Position numbers and translations under genes: made by a program
Source: Halobaculum saliterrae
GTDB taxonomy: Archaea; Halobacteriota; Halobacteria; Halobacteriales; Haloferacaceae
Assembly: GCF_009831625.1 (NCBI RefSeq)
Contig: NZ_WUUS01000001.1
Location: forward strand, 537,493-601,492
Length of the DNA stretch: 64,000 bases
Direction: 5' to 3'
The notes under the pieces: generated by a model
Told to the model about the DNA's origin: nothing
Database searches by the model: none
The model's input: the letters and a program-made list of their open reading frames with translations, nothing else
Shown here: positions 9,169-17,399 of the stretch, piece by piece
How the letters are laid out: each line of letters begins with the position of its first letter
Position numbering within the stretch: position 1 is the stretch's first letter

Positions 9169-9765
9169 TCACCCCGCGAACGAGTCGGGGTCGGACCCCT
9201 GTCGCACCGCCGTCGTCTCGTCGGTTTCCACGTTCACGATCATCGCCTGACCGCCGTAGCCGTGCGTTCGGTCGTGGCCGCGGACGACCACCTCGCGCAC
9301 CCCGTCCGGGATCGGGACCGTCGCCGACCGGGTGAACTCCCGCGTCCCGTGGGCGTGGAGGAGGTCGCGTCGGCCGAGGCGCTCGCCGTCGCAGGTCTCG
9401 ACCTGCCACCAGTTCGCGTAGCCGTCCTCGCCGTCGTCATCGTGGTACAGCGTCACGTCGAAGCGACACTCCCCACCGTCACAGTCGACCGAGACCGCCG
9501 TGACGTTGGCCTCGCGGAGGTCGAGGTCGCCGTCGGCGGTCGCGGGTCCGTCGGAGTGCTCCGTGGTCGTCGCGACGGCGGTTCCGTCGGTGTCGGCCGT
9601 CGTCGCGGGGGCGGAGTCTGTCGTCGTCTCGGGAGTGGTGTCCCCGGCGTCGGTGTCCGCCGTCGACGAGTTGTCGCCGGCGCCGTCGAGACAGCCGGCG
9701 AGCGCGAGGGCCGACGCGCTCGCCGCGGCGACGACCAGTTCCCGGCGGGATGGGAACGGAGGCAT
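9169..9765 (-). CDS. Tat-exported lipoprotein, unknown function
   Basis: A 198-residue protein starting MPPFPSRRELVVAAASASAL. The twin arginines, hydrophobic stretch and LAGC lipobox (cysteine near residue 25) predict Tat export and lipid anchoring. Residues 26-75 are a Thr/Asp/Ala-rich linker. The C-terminal domain (residues 76-198) contains a CDGGEC pair, CDGERLGRRDLLHAHG, and a beta-rich segment ending in RGHDRTHGYGGQAMIVNVE. The histidine- and cysteine-containing motifs suggest a small surface-facing binding domain. I do not recognise a named family. Confidence 0.75.
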   Translation of the reverse strand: MPPFPSRRELVVAAASASALALAGCLDGAGDNSSTADTDAGDTTPETTTDSAPATTADTDGTAVATTTEHSDGPATADGDLDLREANVTAVSVDCDGGECRFDVTLYHDDDGEDGYANWWQVETCDGERLGRRDLLHAHGTREFTRSATVPIPDGVREVVVRGHDRTHGYGGQAMIVNVETDETTAVRQGSDPDSFAG

Positions 9766-9886
9766 ACCGGCGCGTACGTCGTCCACACGAAAGAACCCTC
9801 TCGCAGTTCGGGATGGCGCGAACGCGGTGCGGTCGCGGGTCGCCAGTTCACTCGCCGCGAGCGAGGAGGACCCCGTGAAGAGCGGT

Positions 9887-11479
9887 TCAGGCGAACTTCC
9901 GGACCGTCATGTCGAGCGTGTCGAGATCGAGGATGGGGGCGTGAGCGACGTCGGGGTCGATGTTGACGGACTTCTGGAAGTCGGTCTGGGCCTGCCAGCA
10001 CCCGGAGTTGACCGCGAGGACGTTGTGGTACTTCCCCCAGCCGAGCTTGTGGACGTGGCCGGTGTGGAACACGTCCGGCACCTCGTCGATGACGAGGTAG
10101 TCGCGCTCCTCGGGGGCGACGCGGGTCTTCCCGCCGAACTGCGGGGCGACGTGGCGCTTCTTGAGGAGCTGGTACATCGCCTTGTGGGGTTCGTCGTAGC
10201 TGGCCTTCTCCTCCGGCAGCTCGGCGATCACCTCGTCGAGGGAGACCCCGTGGTACATGAGGACGTTCACGCCCTCCACGTCGACCATCGCGGGGTTGCT
10301 CACGATCTGGGGGTCGTGCGCGCTCATGATCCCCCGGAGCTCCTCGTCGAACCCCGGCTGGGGCTCGGCGAGCCGGACGGCGTCGTGGTTCCCGGGGATC
10401 ATGACGATCTCCATGTCGCCCGGCACCTGCTTGAGGTGCTCGGAGAACGTCTCGTACTGCTCGTAGATGTCGATGATGTCGAGCTCCTCGTCCTGATTCG
10501 GGTAGACGCCGACGCCCTCGACCATGTCGCCCGCGATGAGCAGGTACTCGACGTGTTCGGCCTCCTCCGTGTGAAGCCAGTCGGCGAACCGACCCCAGGC
10601 GTCCGCGAGGAACTCCTGAGAGCCGACGTGCACGTCCGAGACGAGCGCCGCCTGCACGTGGCGGTCGGCGGTGTTCGGGCGGTGGGTGCGGGGTACGTCG
10701 GGGAAGTGGATCGCGTCGACGAAGACGATGCCCGCGTCGTCCGCGAGCGTTCCGGTGACGGCGATACACTCGTCCATGAGGAGTTCGTCCACCAGGTCCG
10801 CGATGTCGCGGTCCTTCATCACGAGACACGGGAACGTTCCGGTGGTGTCCTCCAGTTCGACCAGCCAGTGGCCCGACGCGGTCGACCGAATGTCGTTGAC
10901 GAGGCCGATGAGCTCCACGTCGGCGCCGCCCCCCATCGCCTCGATGGAGTCGGCAGGGCGGTGGTTGACGCGCCCCCGAAGCTGTCCGGAGAGGCGCTCG
11001 TATCGGTCGCGGAACACCCCGACGAACTCGTCGTATGCTCCCGTTCCGGTCGACGCGCCGGTCATGTCGTTCGCGACGACGGGCGCCTGTGGGGATCGGT
11101 CGACGACCGTGTTCCCCTCCGTTTCGTCCGGAACGGCTCCGGTTCCGTGTGGCGATCCACCCCCGGACACTCCAGTCGAAACGGAGGGGTCCGAATTGAC
11201 GGCGTCGTTCGTCGGTTCCGACGACGCGGCGGCGGCCGACTCGGTCGAGCGGGCCGCGCCGTCGACCTGTTCGGGGTCCGGAACGGGCTCGGCGTCGAGC
11301 GCCTCCCGGACGTGGTCGACGGTGAGAACGAGTGCGTCCTCGGGCGCGGTCTCGATGGCCGCCTCGAGGGCGAGTTCCGGCGTCGACGACTCGGCGATGA
11401 GCGTGACGGCCTCCCGCTCGGCGTTGTACCCGCGGCGAGTGAGCGCCTGCACGACTCGGGAGGACGTCTCCAGCGGCAC
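9887..11479 (-). CDS. polD1: DNA polymerase D small (exonuclease) subunit DP1
   Basis: A 530-residue replicative polymerase subunit giving 3'-5' proofreading and scaffolding the large subunit DP2. The N-terminal helical domain covers residues 1-60, then a disordered acidic linker to about 190. An OB fold follows (VELIGLVNDIRSTASGHWLVE). The Mre11-type phosphoesterase runs from about 280, with metal ligands in SDVHVGS, GDMVEGVG, GNHDAVR and GHVHKLGW. The start is GTG 11479 (MPLETSSRVVQALTRRGY), where family homology begins. It is divergent from the signal peptidase and lies 3 kb from orc1. The linker DNA carries two ORB-like motifs. Confidence 0.93.
   Translation of the reverse strand: MPLETSSRVVQALTRRGYNAEREAVTLIAESSTPELALEAAIETAPEDALVLTVDHVREALDAEPVPDPEQVDGAARSTESAAAASSEPTNDAVNSDPSVSTGVSGGGSPHGTGAVPDETEGNTVVDRSPQAPVVANDMTGASTGTGAYDEFVGVFRDRYERLSGQLRGRVNHRPADSIEAMGGGADVELIGLVNDIRSTASGHWLVELEDTTGTFPCLVMKDRDIADLVDELLMDECIAVTGTLADDAGIVFVDAIHFPDVPRTHRPNTADRHVQAALVSDVHVGSQEFLADAWGRFADWLHTEEAEHVEYLLIAGDMVEGVGVYPNQDEELDIIDIYEQYETFSEHLKQVPGDMEIVMIPGNHDAVRLAEPQPGFDEELRGIMSAHDPQIVSNPAMVDVEGVNVLMYHGVSLDEVIAELPEEKASYDEPHKAMYQLLKKRHVAPQFGGKTRVAPEERDYLVIDEVPDVFHTGHVHKLGWGKYHNVLAVNSGCWQAQTDFQKSVNIDPDVAHAPILDLDTLDMTVRKFA
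11111..11134 (-). promoter_or_regulatory. ORB-like motif inside polD1
   Basis: On the minus strand this reads GTTCCGGACGAAACGGAGG followed by GGAAC. It has the layout of a haloarchaeal origin recognition box: a TTCC half, a GAAAC core and a G-rich right end. It lies within the disordered linker of polD1 and faces the motif at 11168. Confidence 0.4.
11168..11193 (+). promoter_or_regulatory. ORB-like motif inside polD1, inverted to the previous one
   Basis: CACTCCAGTCGAAACGGAGG followed by GGTCCG matches the TCCA-x-GAAAC-x-GGGGT pattern of the boxes at 14501 and 15225. With the motif at 11111 it forms an inverted pair 33 bp apart. Confidence 0.4.
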
Positions 11480-11687
11480 GACACGAGGTCGGCCGGGCGC
11501 GGGCAAAAGGATAGCGGATGGACGCACGGCGACGACGTCGGCAGTTCGGCCCGCGATCGCGCCAGTGGGGAACGGATCCCGTATCAGGCGGCAGCCGTCG
11601 CCGTCCGGTCGTCAGGGCGTCGGTCGGCCACGCTTCGAGGGCGCGGTAACAGAAAGTTCAACACCGAGCGCCGGGTTCGAGTGAATA

Positions 11688-12440
11688 ATGAGTGACGACG
11701 GGCGGTCGCCCGACGACCCGCTGTCACGGTTCCTTCACGCCGAGACGGGTGCGTCGGTGTTCATCCGTGAGGTCCTCACGTCGGTACTCGCGGTCGCGCT
11801 GATCGGACTCCTCCTGTTCGCCGCGTCGGGCGTCTGGCCACCGATGGTCGCCGTCGAGTCGGGCAGCATGGAGCCGCACATGGAGCGCGGCGACCTCGTG
11901 TTCATCACGGAACCCGATCGGTTCTCCCCCGACTTCGCGCACGGCGACACCGGGGTCGTCACCCACGAGACCGGCGCCACGGAGGGGTACGCCACCTTCG
12001 GCGAACCCGGGTCCGTGATCGTGTATCGCCCGCCCGGGTCGGGCGGCTCGCCGATCATTCACCGTGCCCGGCTACACGTCGAGGAGGGCGAGAACTGGGT
12101 CGACCGCGCGAACCCCGAGTATCTCCCCGCGACCTCGTGTGAGCGGGTTCCCTCCTGTCCGGCCCCGTACGACGGGTTCATCACGAAGGGCGACGCGAAC
12201 GCCGAGTACGACCAGGTGAGCGGTATCGCTCCCGTCGTGAAGTCCGAGTGGATCCGCGGCGTCGCACGCGTTCGCGTCCCCTACCTCGGATACGTTCGGC
12301 TGGTCTTCTCGGAAGTCGTGCTCGTACAGACGGACGGCCCCGGGCTGGCGACCGCCGCCGCATCGGGTGTCGAGTACACCCCGAACCAGCGCTCGAGTAC
12401 GAGTTCCAACACCACCGTTTCGCGTGGAACCGTTATTTGA
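11688..12440 (+). CDS. Archaeal signal peptidase I (Sec11-like)
   Basis: A 250-residue membrane protease that removes Sec signal peptides. One transmembrane helix near residues 28-50 is followed by the catalytic serine in VESGSMEPHM. The conserved histidine lies in SPIIHRARLHVE and the acidic residues in FITKGDANAEYDQ, the Ser/His/Asp arrangement of archaeal and ER-type enzymes rather than the bacterial Ser/Lys dyad. A final hydrophobic stretch (LGYVRLVFSEVVL) may be a second membrane segment. The ATG at 11688 directly follows TGAATA. The downstream neighbour orc1 is convergent. Confidence 0.88.
   Translation: MSDDGRSPDDPLSRFLHAETGASVFIREVLTSVLAVALIGLLLFAASGVWPPMVAVESGSMEPHMERGDLVFITEPDRFSPDFAHGDTGVVTHETGATEGYATFGEPGSVIVYRPPGSGGSPIIHRARLHVEEGENWVDRANPEYLPATSCERVPSCPAPYDGFITKGDANAEYDQVSGIAPVVKSEWIRGVARVRVPYLGYVRLVFSEVVLVQTDGPGLATAAASGVEYTPNQRSSTSSNTTVSRGTVI
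12410..12431 (-). promoter_or_regulatory. ORB-like motif at the end of the signal peptidase gene
   Basis: The minus strand reads GGTTCCACGCGAAACGGTGG then TG. The left half and core (TTCCAC-x-CGAAACG) fit the ORB pattern, but the right end is GGTGGTG instead of the usual run of G then T, so this is a weaker candidate. Confidence 0.3.
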
Positions 12441-12660
12441 TCAATATCGACGTACTGGAATGGGTCTCGGAGTCGAAATAGAGGGGGTGGGAACTGTTCC
12501 CGATGCCCCGTGAGTCGCGCGGTCGGTCAAACATGCGGACGTACCGGGTGGCATGTGTCACCTACGCGTGTGGCACCGATTGAGATATGGCACCGAGACG
12601 TGTGTCGACTGTTCGAGTCCGGTCGACGAGAGTCCCGACGAGTGAGCGTTCTCCGAGAGC
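12441..12660. other. Convergent intergenic gap without a gene
   Basis: This 220-bp gap separates the signal peptidase stop from the orc1 stop. The first 50 bp are relatively AT-rich (TTATTTGATCAATATCG), as expected for transcription ends. I see no supported ORF or strong hairpin. Confidence 0.5.
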
Positions 12661-14490
12661 TCAGTTGTCGAAGCGGGCCTGAACGAACGGCTGGACGTCC
12701 TCGATGTCGCCGAGTCGGGAGTCCGAGAGCAGGACGGCCTCGGTTTCGTCGATCGGGACGGACAGGGAGATCTCCTTCGTCCGTCCGTAGCGACCCTTCG
12801 AGACGACGACCGCGTTGACGATGCCGAGCATGTCGAGTTCGGAGATGAGGTCGGTGACGCGACGCTGCGTGAGCACGTCGGCGTCGATCTCCTCACAGAG
12901 CCGCTTGTAGATGTTGAACACCTCGCCGGTGTTGACGTTGTGAACGCCGTTCTGTTCGAGGAGAATGATGGAGAACAGGACGATCTTGCTCTGGGTCGGG
13001 AGCGTGCGAACCACCTCGACGACGCGATCCAGCTCGATCTTGTCCTGGGCCTGTCTGACGTGCGCCTCCTCCACGAGGTCGGCCTGCGAGCGTTCGGCGA
13101 GCTCGCCCGCGGTGCGCAGCAGGTCGAGCGCGCGGCGAGCATCCCCGTGCTCCTGGGCAGCGAAGGCGGCACACAGCGGGATCACGTCCTCGGTGAGGGC
13201 ATCGGGCTTGAACGCGATGTCCGACCGGTGCTGGAGAATGTCCCGCAGCTGGTTCGCGTCGTACGGCGGGAAGACGATCTCCTCCTCGCCGAGGCTCGAC
13301 TTGACGCGTGGGTCGAGGAAGTCGGTGAACTTCAGGTCGTTGGAGATCCCCATGATCGAGATCCGGGAGTTCTCCAGTTCGGAGTTCATCCGCGAGAGGT
13401 TGTACAGGGTGTCGTCGCCGCTCTTCTCGACGAGCTTGTCGATCTCGTCGAGCATGATGACGACGACGCGCTCGTGGTAGTCGACGGCGTCGAAGAACGT
13501 GGAGTAGACCCGGTCGGTCGGCCAGCCGGTCATCGGTACCTCCTCCATCTCCTCGCGGTCCGATTCGAGGTCCGCGATACGATCGTCGACATCGGCGACG
13601 GAGCCGAACTCGGTTCCCTCGAGCGCTCCCTCGTCGTCGGTGGCAGCCGAGCGGAGGTCGCGGAGGTCGTCGAGGCGGTCGCCGATCACCCGGTCGTTCT
13701 TCTCGATGAACTTGTTCGCGAGCTGTGCGAGCACGCGATACTGGGTGTCGGTCACCTCGCAGTTGATGTACTCGACCTCGCAGGGGACGTCGTACTTCTG
13801 GCTGGTCGACTCGAGTTCCTGTGAGACGAACTTCGCCGAGGCGGTCTTTCCCGTCCCCGTCTTCCCGTAAATCAGGATGTTCGACGGCGTCTCCCCGCGC
13901 AGCGCGGACACGAGGATCGTCGCCATCTTGTTGATCTGGTCCTTTCGGTGGGGGAGCTCGTGGGGGGTGTACGAGGGACGAAGCACCTCCTTGTTCTCGA
14001 AGATGGGCTCGCCGGAGAGGAGGTCGTCGAACAACCCGGTGCTGGCTTCGTCGTCCTCGTCGGCGAGCACCTCGTCGACGTCGAGGTCGACGTCCGTTCG
14101 CGATCGGGATCCGGACCCGAAGTTGAACGACGTTCCACCCGCGCCGGCGTCAGTGTCGCCGCCGGGGTCTCGGTCAGCGTCGCCGCCGGGGCCTCGGTCA
14201 GCGTCGCCGCCGACGCGCCCGTCGGTATCGTCGTCACGGTCACCGCGTCCTCCCTCGTCGGTGTCAGCGGCGGTGGTTCCGGTGGAAACGGGGTCGGGTG
14301 CTGTTTCGGATCCGGGTCCGACTCCGAGATCGGGTGCCGAGTCAGAGCCGGTGCCGTCGCTCTCCGGATCGGACGACCGCCCCTCGCTTCGGGTGGAGTC
14401 GTCGTTCTCGTCGGAGTGCGCCGCGACATCCGACGGGTCGTCGGTTCCGTCGTCGTTCGAACTGTGTTCCGGCTCGTCGTCCCGTGTCAT
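12661..14490 (-). CDS. orc1: Orc1/Cdc6 replication initiator
   Basis: A 609-residue AAA+ origin-binding ATPase. Residues 1-165 are a very acidic, low-complexity extension (repeats of GGDADRGP and GGDTD type), unusually long for the family. The AAA+ core starts near YTPHELPHRKDQIN. Walker A is YGKTGTGKT (about residue 207), Walker B VVIMLDEIDKL (about 343), and sensor motifs lie around IMGISNDL. The C-terminal winged helix includes EIDADVLTQRRVTDLISEL and binds ORB DNA. The ATG at 14490 sits 11 bp from an ORB, and the gene faces away from the origin next to it. ORB binding may also regulate its own transcription. Confidence 0.95.
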   Translation of the reverse strand: MTRDDEPEHSSNDDGTDDPSDVAAHSDENDDSTRSEGRSSDPESDGTGSDSAPDLGVGPGSETAPDPVSTGTTAADTDEGGRGDRDDDTDGRVGGDADRGPGGDADRDPGGDTDAGAGGTSFNFGSGSRSRTDVDLDVDEVLADEDDEASTGLFDDLLSGEPIFENKEVLRPSYTPHELPHRKDQINKMATILVSALRGETPSNILIYGKTGTGKTASAKFVSQELESTSQKYDVPCEVEYINCEVTDTQYRVLAQLANKFIEKNDRVIGDRLDDLRDLRSAATDDEGALEGTEFGSVADVDDRIADLESDREEMEEVPMTGWPTDRVYSTFFDAVDYHERVVVIMLDEIDKLVEKSGDDTLYNLSRMNSELENSRISIMGISNDLKFTDFLDPRVKSSLGEEEIVFPPYDANQLRDILQHRSDIAFKPDALTEDVIPLCAAFAAQEHGDARRALDLLRTAGELAERSQADLVEEAHVRQAQDKIELDRVVEVVRTLPTQSKIVLFSIILLEQNGVHNVNTGEVFNIYKRLCEEIDADVLTQRRVTDLISELDMLGIVNAVVVSKGRYGRTKEISLSVPIDETEAVLLSDSRLGDIEDVQPFVQARFDN

Positions 14491-14500
14491 TCGTTCGTTG

Positions 14501-14523
14501 TACCCCCTTGTTTCGACTGGAAC
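14501..14523 (-). promoter_or_regulatory. Origin recognition box (ORB) upstream of orc1
   Basis: On the minus strand GTTCCAGTCGAAACAAGG then GGGTA. It keeps the TTCCA, GAAAC and GGGGGT elements of haloarchaeal ORBs and lies only 11 bp before the orc1 start, where Orc1 binding could also act as autoregulation. Confidence 0.75.
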
Positions 14524-15040
14524 ACGCACCGGGCACCCGCCGTATCACCGGTTCTCTCGGCGGATATCGGCTGTGTTGAGCCCGGATCGCCGATCGGGCG
14601 TGTCCAGATGATGCAACCGAAATGGATGGACAGCCCGTTAAAAAACGTTACTGTTCGGTCGAGTCGACGTCGGACGTTCGGTGTCGAACGGCGTCGTTCG
14701 AGGGGTGAGATCGGTGTCCGGCGGGCGGGTATCGAGTACACGATCGATCTCGGGTCCGGATCCCGATCGCGAACGGACTCGAGCTGCCGGACGATCGGCC
14801 TGATCGAGAATGGCCAAGTAAGACCGATCCTACCGGAAGCGATCCAACACGGTGACGGCTCTACTCACTTTGGCGTTCACCTACTCAGCGCTCGACCGGA
14901 AACGCTCCGCGATCGGGGACGCGGATCTCGACGGTCCGAACGAGTCCGCGTTCGTAACCGGATTCGACTAGAAACGGTCCCGACGAACACAGGGAGGTAT
15001 TCGGTTCCGTATCCCTGGTGAGGGCGGGTTCCGCGACCCC

Positions 15041-15065
15041 CCCACCCCTTCGTTTCCGGTGGAGA
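15041..15065 (-). promoter_or_regulatory. Origin recognition box (ORB), left of the unwinding region
   Basis: On the minus strand TCTCCACCGGAAACGAAGG then GGTGGG, the canonical haloarchaeal ORB sequence. It points away from the AT-rich stretch at 15108 and is inverted relative to the ORB at 15225. Confidence 0.85.
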
Positions 15066-15107
15066 CGACAACGAGGAGAGGGTGGCCAAGGGCATCTCGA
15101 TCACGGT

Positions 15108-15190
15108 GTCTTTATTACGAATAAACTCGAACAGTATCCGCACGACTAGCAAATATATTTTGTTTAGGGTGTGGTGGTATCTAGAAAACG
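15108..15190. other. AT-rich candidate duplex-unwinding element
   Basis: This stretch (TCTTTATTACGAATAAAC, then AAATATATTTTGTTTAGG) is the most AT-rich segment in the origin gap and lies between the two inverted ORBs at 15041 and 15225, which is the layout of archaeal origins. Confidence 0.7.
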
Positions 15191-15224
15191 CGCGTCGGAC
15201 GTCCCCCTCTCCCCGATCCCGGAA

Positions 15225-15250
15225 GTTCCACCTGAAATGGAGGGGTGGGG
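15225..15250 (+). promoter_or_regulatory. Origin recognition box (ORB), right of the unwinding region
   Basis: GTTCCACCTGAAATGGAGG then GGTGGGG. The core has GAAAT instead of GAAAC, but the flanks are complete. It is inverted relative to the ORB at 15041, with about 160 bp between them. Confidence 0.8.
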
Positions 15251-15680
15251 GTGATCTCTCCCGACGTGTATCCGACTGTCCCTCCCATCGACGCCCGTGA
15301 GAAAGTGTAGGAAGAGTGCCAACAACAGCGCGTTAAATCGCACCGTCCACGGGAGACACGTCGGTGAGTCCACCCCTCGAACACAGGACTGGTGTCCCCC
15401 TGCTAGCGATCTCCCCTAGCGTGCACTCCGTCGCCGTCGATTCCGGTCGGCGGACATCTGGACTACGGGCGAGCTTCGGTCCGGGAGCCCACTGGCCGAG
15501 GGGGACCATCCCTCACTGCGGTTGCCACCCACCACCCGGGTGCCTTCCCGTTACCTGTCTGGAGAGGTCGGTTGTCGACAAGAAACCTTGGCGTACCCCG
15601 TCTGACGTAGTGCTTAAGTGGCGCGGATGGTTTGAGGTGATAACGCCCTCCACACGATACGGAGGGAAACGGAGGCCAGG

Positions 15681-16322
15681 ATGGGTCTGCTCACCAATCT
15701 CAGGGACAGTATTACACGGGTCACCGATCGGCTCTTCGCCGACGACGAGCCCAAACGGATCGGGATATACGGCCCGCCGAACGCGGGCAAGACGACGCTG
15801 GCGAACCGGATCGCCCGCGACTGGACCGGCGACGCCGTCGGTCCCGAGAGTCACATCCCGCACGAGACGCGTCGCGCGCGAAGGAAGGAGAACGTCGAGA
15901 TCGAACGGAACGGCAAGACCGTCACCATCGACATCGTGGACACGCCGGGCGTGACCACGAAGGTGGACTACAAGGAGTTCCTCGATCACGACATGGAGAA
16001 GGACGACGCCGTCAAGCGGTCGCGCGAGGCGACCGAGGGCGTCGCGGAGGCGATGCACTGGCTCCGCGAGGACGTCGACGGCGTCATCTACGTCCTCGAC
16101 TCCACCACGGATCCGTTCACGCAGGTCAACACGATGCTCATCGGGATCATCGAGAGTCAGGACCTCCCGGTGCTCATCTTCGCGAACAAGGTCGACCTCG
16201 ACGACGCCGACGTGAAGCGCATCGCCGACGCGTTCCCGCAACACGAGACGGTGCCGCTGTCGGCGCTGGAGGGGGATAACATGGACGAAGTGTACGAGAA
16301 GATCGCGGAGTACTTCGGATAA
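15681..16322 (+). CDS. oapA: Origin-associated GTPase OapA
   Basis: A 213-residue Era/Obg-like small GTPase. P-loop GPPNAGKTTL near residue 32, switch/G3 motif DTPGV near 92, G4 motif NKVD near 172, and a short G5 region (PLSALEG). It lacks an Era KH domain or Obg fold, so it is a compact single-domain GTPase. The gene starts the oapABC cluster next to the origin; the cluster is conserved beside orc1 in haloarchaea, but its molecular role is unsettled. Its stop overlaps the oapB start by one base (TAATG). Confidence 0.9.
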   Translation: MGLLTNLRDSITRVTDRLFADDEPKRIGIYGPPNAGKTTLANRIARDWTGDAVGPESHIPHETRRARRKENVEIERNGKTVTIDIVDTPGVTTKVDYKEFLDHDMEKDDAVKRSREATEGVAEAMHWLREDVDGVIYVLDSTTDPFTQVNTMLIGIIESQDLPVLIFANKVDLDDADVKRIADAFPQHETVPLSALEGDNMDEVYEKIAEYFG

Positions 16323-16714
16323 TGCCCGAAGCAACCGCTCCCGACGACGGCGACGGCGTCCGTATCGACCTCATCAGCGGCGCCCGGATGGAGGGACTCA
16401 CCTCGATGGAGAAGATCCGGCTCATCCTCGACTCCGTCCGCGACGGCGACATCGTCGTCCTCGAGGCGGGTCTCTCGCCCGAGGAGGAGTCGAAGCTCAT
16501 CGAGGTCACGATGACCGAGATCAGCCCCGACGACTTCTCCGGCATCGAGATCGAGACGTACCCGTCGACGCAGCAGCCGAACCAGGGGCTCATGGGTCGG
16601 CTCCTCGGCAAGGAGGAGGCCGCCAAGAAGCTGACCGTGATCGGCCCGGCCAACCAGATCGAGACGCTGCACAAGGACGAGGACCTCATCAGCGCGCTCG
16701 TCTCCCGCAAGTAG
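16322..16714 (+). CDS. oapB: Origin-associated protein OapB (DUF2073)
   Basis: A 130-residue soluble protein. It begins with a short acidic tail, then VRIDLISGARMEGLTSMEKI and DGDIVVLEAGLSPEEESKLIEVTMTEIS, the conserved body of the DUF2073 family. A basic segment (GRLLGKEEAAKKLTVIGP) follows, ending with IETLHKDEDLISALVSRK. There is no known catalytic motif. The one-base overlap with oapA and the 2-bp gap before oapC indicate one transcript and probable joint function. Confidence 0.88.
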   Translation: MPEATAPDDGDGVRIDLISGARMEGLTSMEKIRLILDSVRDGDIVVLEAGLSPEEESKLIEVTMTEISPDDFSGIEIETYPSTQQPNQGLMGRLLGKEEAAKKLTVIGPANQIETLHKDEDLISALVSRK

Positions 16715-16716
16715 CG

Positions 16717-17313
16717 ATGCCGCACCAGTGTACCAACTGCGGACGGACGTTCGCCGACGGGTCGAAGGAGATGCTCTCGGGGTGCCCCGACTGCGGCGGC
16801 AACAAGTTCCAGTTCGATCCGACCGGCGAGGCCGAGACAGCTCCACCCGAAACGGAGGACACCGCGACCCGAAGCGCCTCGACAGCCTCGCCCGAGGGAA
16901 CGAGCGCGGACGACCCGGGGGTCACGGATGACGTGGCTGAACCGAACACGTCGCCCCCGACGGCACCCGATACGGAGGACGGCGCGCAGGCGAGCGCTCG
17001 CTCCGATGTCGTCTCGCCGGACGAGCTCGCCGCGGCCGCCGAGTCGACCGAACCGGCAGCCGATCGAGCCGAACAGGGGGAGACAGCCCCGTCACCTGCC
17101 GACACCGATCCGTCCGACACGGACGCGTCGGACTCGAACCTCGACGCCCTCCGGCAGAAACTCAACGACCAGTTCGAGTCCATCCGTATCGTCAGTCCGG
17201 GCCAGTACGAGCTGAACCTCATGGAGCTGTACGACCGGGAGGAGTACATCATCTCGCTTCGCGAGGACGGCCGATACGTCATCGAGATGCCCGAAGGCTG
17301 GGACGACCGCTGA
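16717..17313 (+). CDS. oapC: Origin-associated zinc-ribbon protein OapC
   Basis: A 198-residue protein. The N-terminus is a zinc ribbon with two CxxC pairs (CTNCGRTF and CPDCGGNKF). Residues 38-145 form an acidic Pro/Thr/Ala-rich linker. The conserved C-terminal domain begins SNLDALRQKLNDQFESIRIV and ends RYVIEMPEGWDDR. It may be a nucleic-acid or protein adaptor of the OapAB pair. The linker DNA at 16841-16860 contains an ORB-like sequence. Confidence 0.87.
   Translation: MPHQCTNCGRTFADGSKEMLSGCPDCGGNKFQFDPTGEAETAPPETEDTATRSASTASPEGTSADDPGVTDDVAEPNTSPPTAPDTEDGAQASARSDVVSPDELAAAAESTEPAADRAEQGETAPSPADTDPSDTDASDSNLDALRQKLNDQFESIRIVSPGQYELNLMELYDREEYIISLREDGRYVIEMPEGWDDR
16841..16860 (+). promoter_or_regulatory. 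ORB-like motif inside oapC
   Basis: CTCCACCCGAAACGGAGGAC has the TCCACC, GAAACG and GAGG parts of an ORB but lacks the long G run at the right end. It lies in the oapC linker, 1.6 kb from the unwinding element. Confidence 0.3.
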
Positions 17314-17399
17314 ACACGGGCCCGACCGTCCCGTTCTACCCGAAACCGTTCCCGTTCGGTCCGGACGACTCGCCCGGTCCGACTCGGCCCCCGTCGATC

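Larger units (their letters stand above)
14491..15680. other. Replication origin region (oriC1-type)
   Basis: This 1.19-kb gap lies between orc1 (leftward) and oapA (rightward). It holds three clear ORB motifs and one AT-rich stretch between two inverted ORBs. The flanking genes orc1 and oapABC are the known neighbours of the main haloarchaeal chromosomal origin. No coding sequence is supported; frames across it have poor composition. The segment 15580-15680, just before oapA, contains TTAAGTGGCG and probably that gene's promoter. Confidence 0.85.

Noticed and set aside
9779..9803. ORB-like GTCCACACGAAAGAACCC upstream of the Tat lipoprotein
   Set aside because: Only the left half fits; the core is GAAAG and the G-rich right end is missing.
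12510..12818. Plus-strand ORF in the signal peptidase/orc1 gap
   Set aside because: Arg- and Ser-rich translation overlapping the orc1 3' end in antisense; no support.
14277..14297. ORB-like TTCCGGTGGAAACGGGGTC in the orc1 linker
   Set aside because: The spacing between TTCC and GAAAC fits, but the right end is too short and the sequence lies in a repeat-rich coding tail, so I did not list it as a site.
15364..15954. ORF starting in the origin gap and running into oapA
   Set aside because: It is in a different frame from oapA, with shadow composition; no family similarity.
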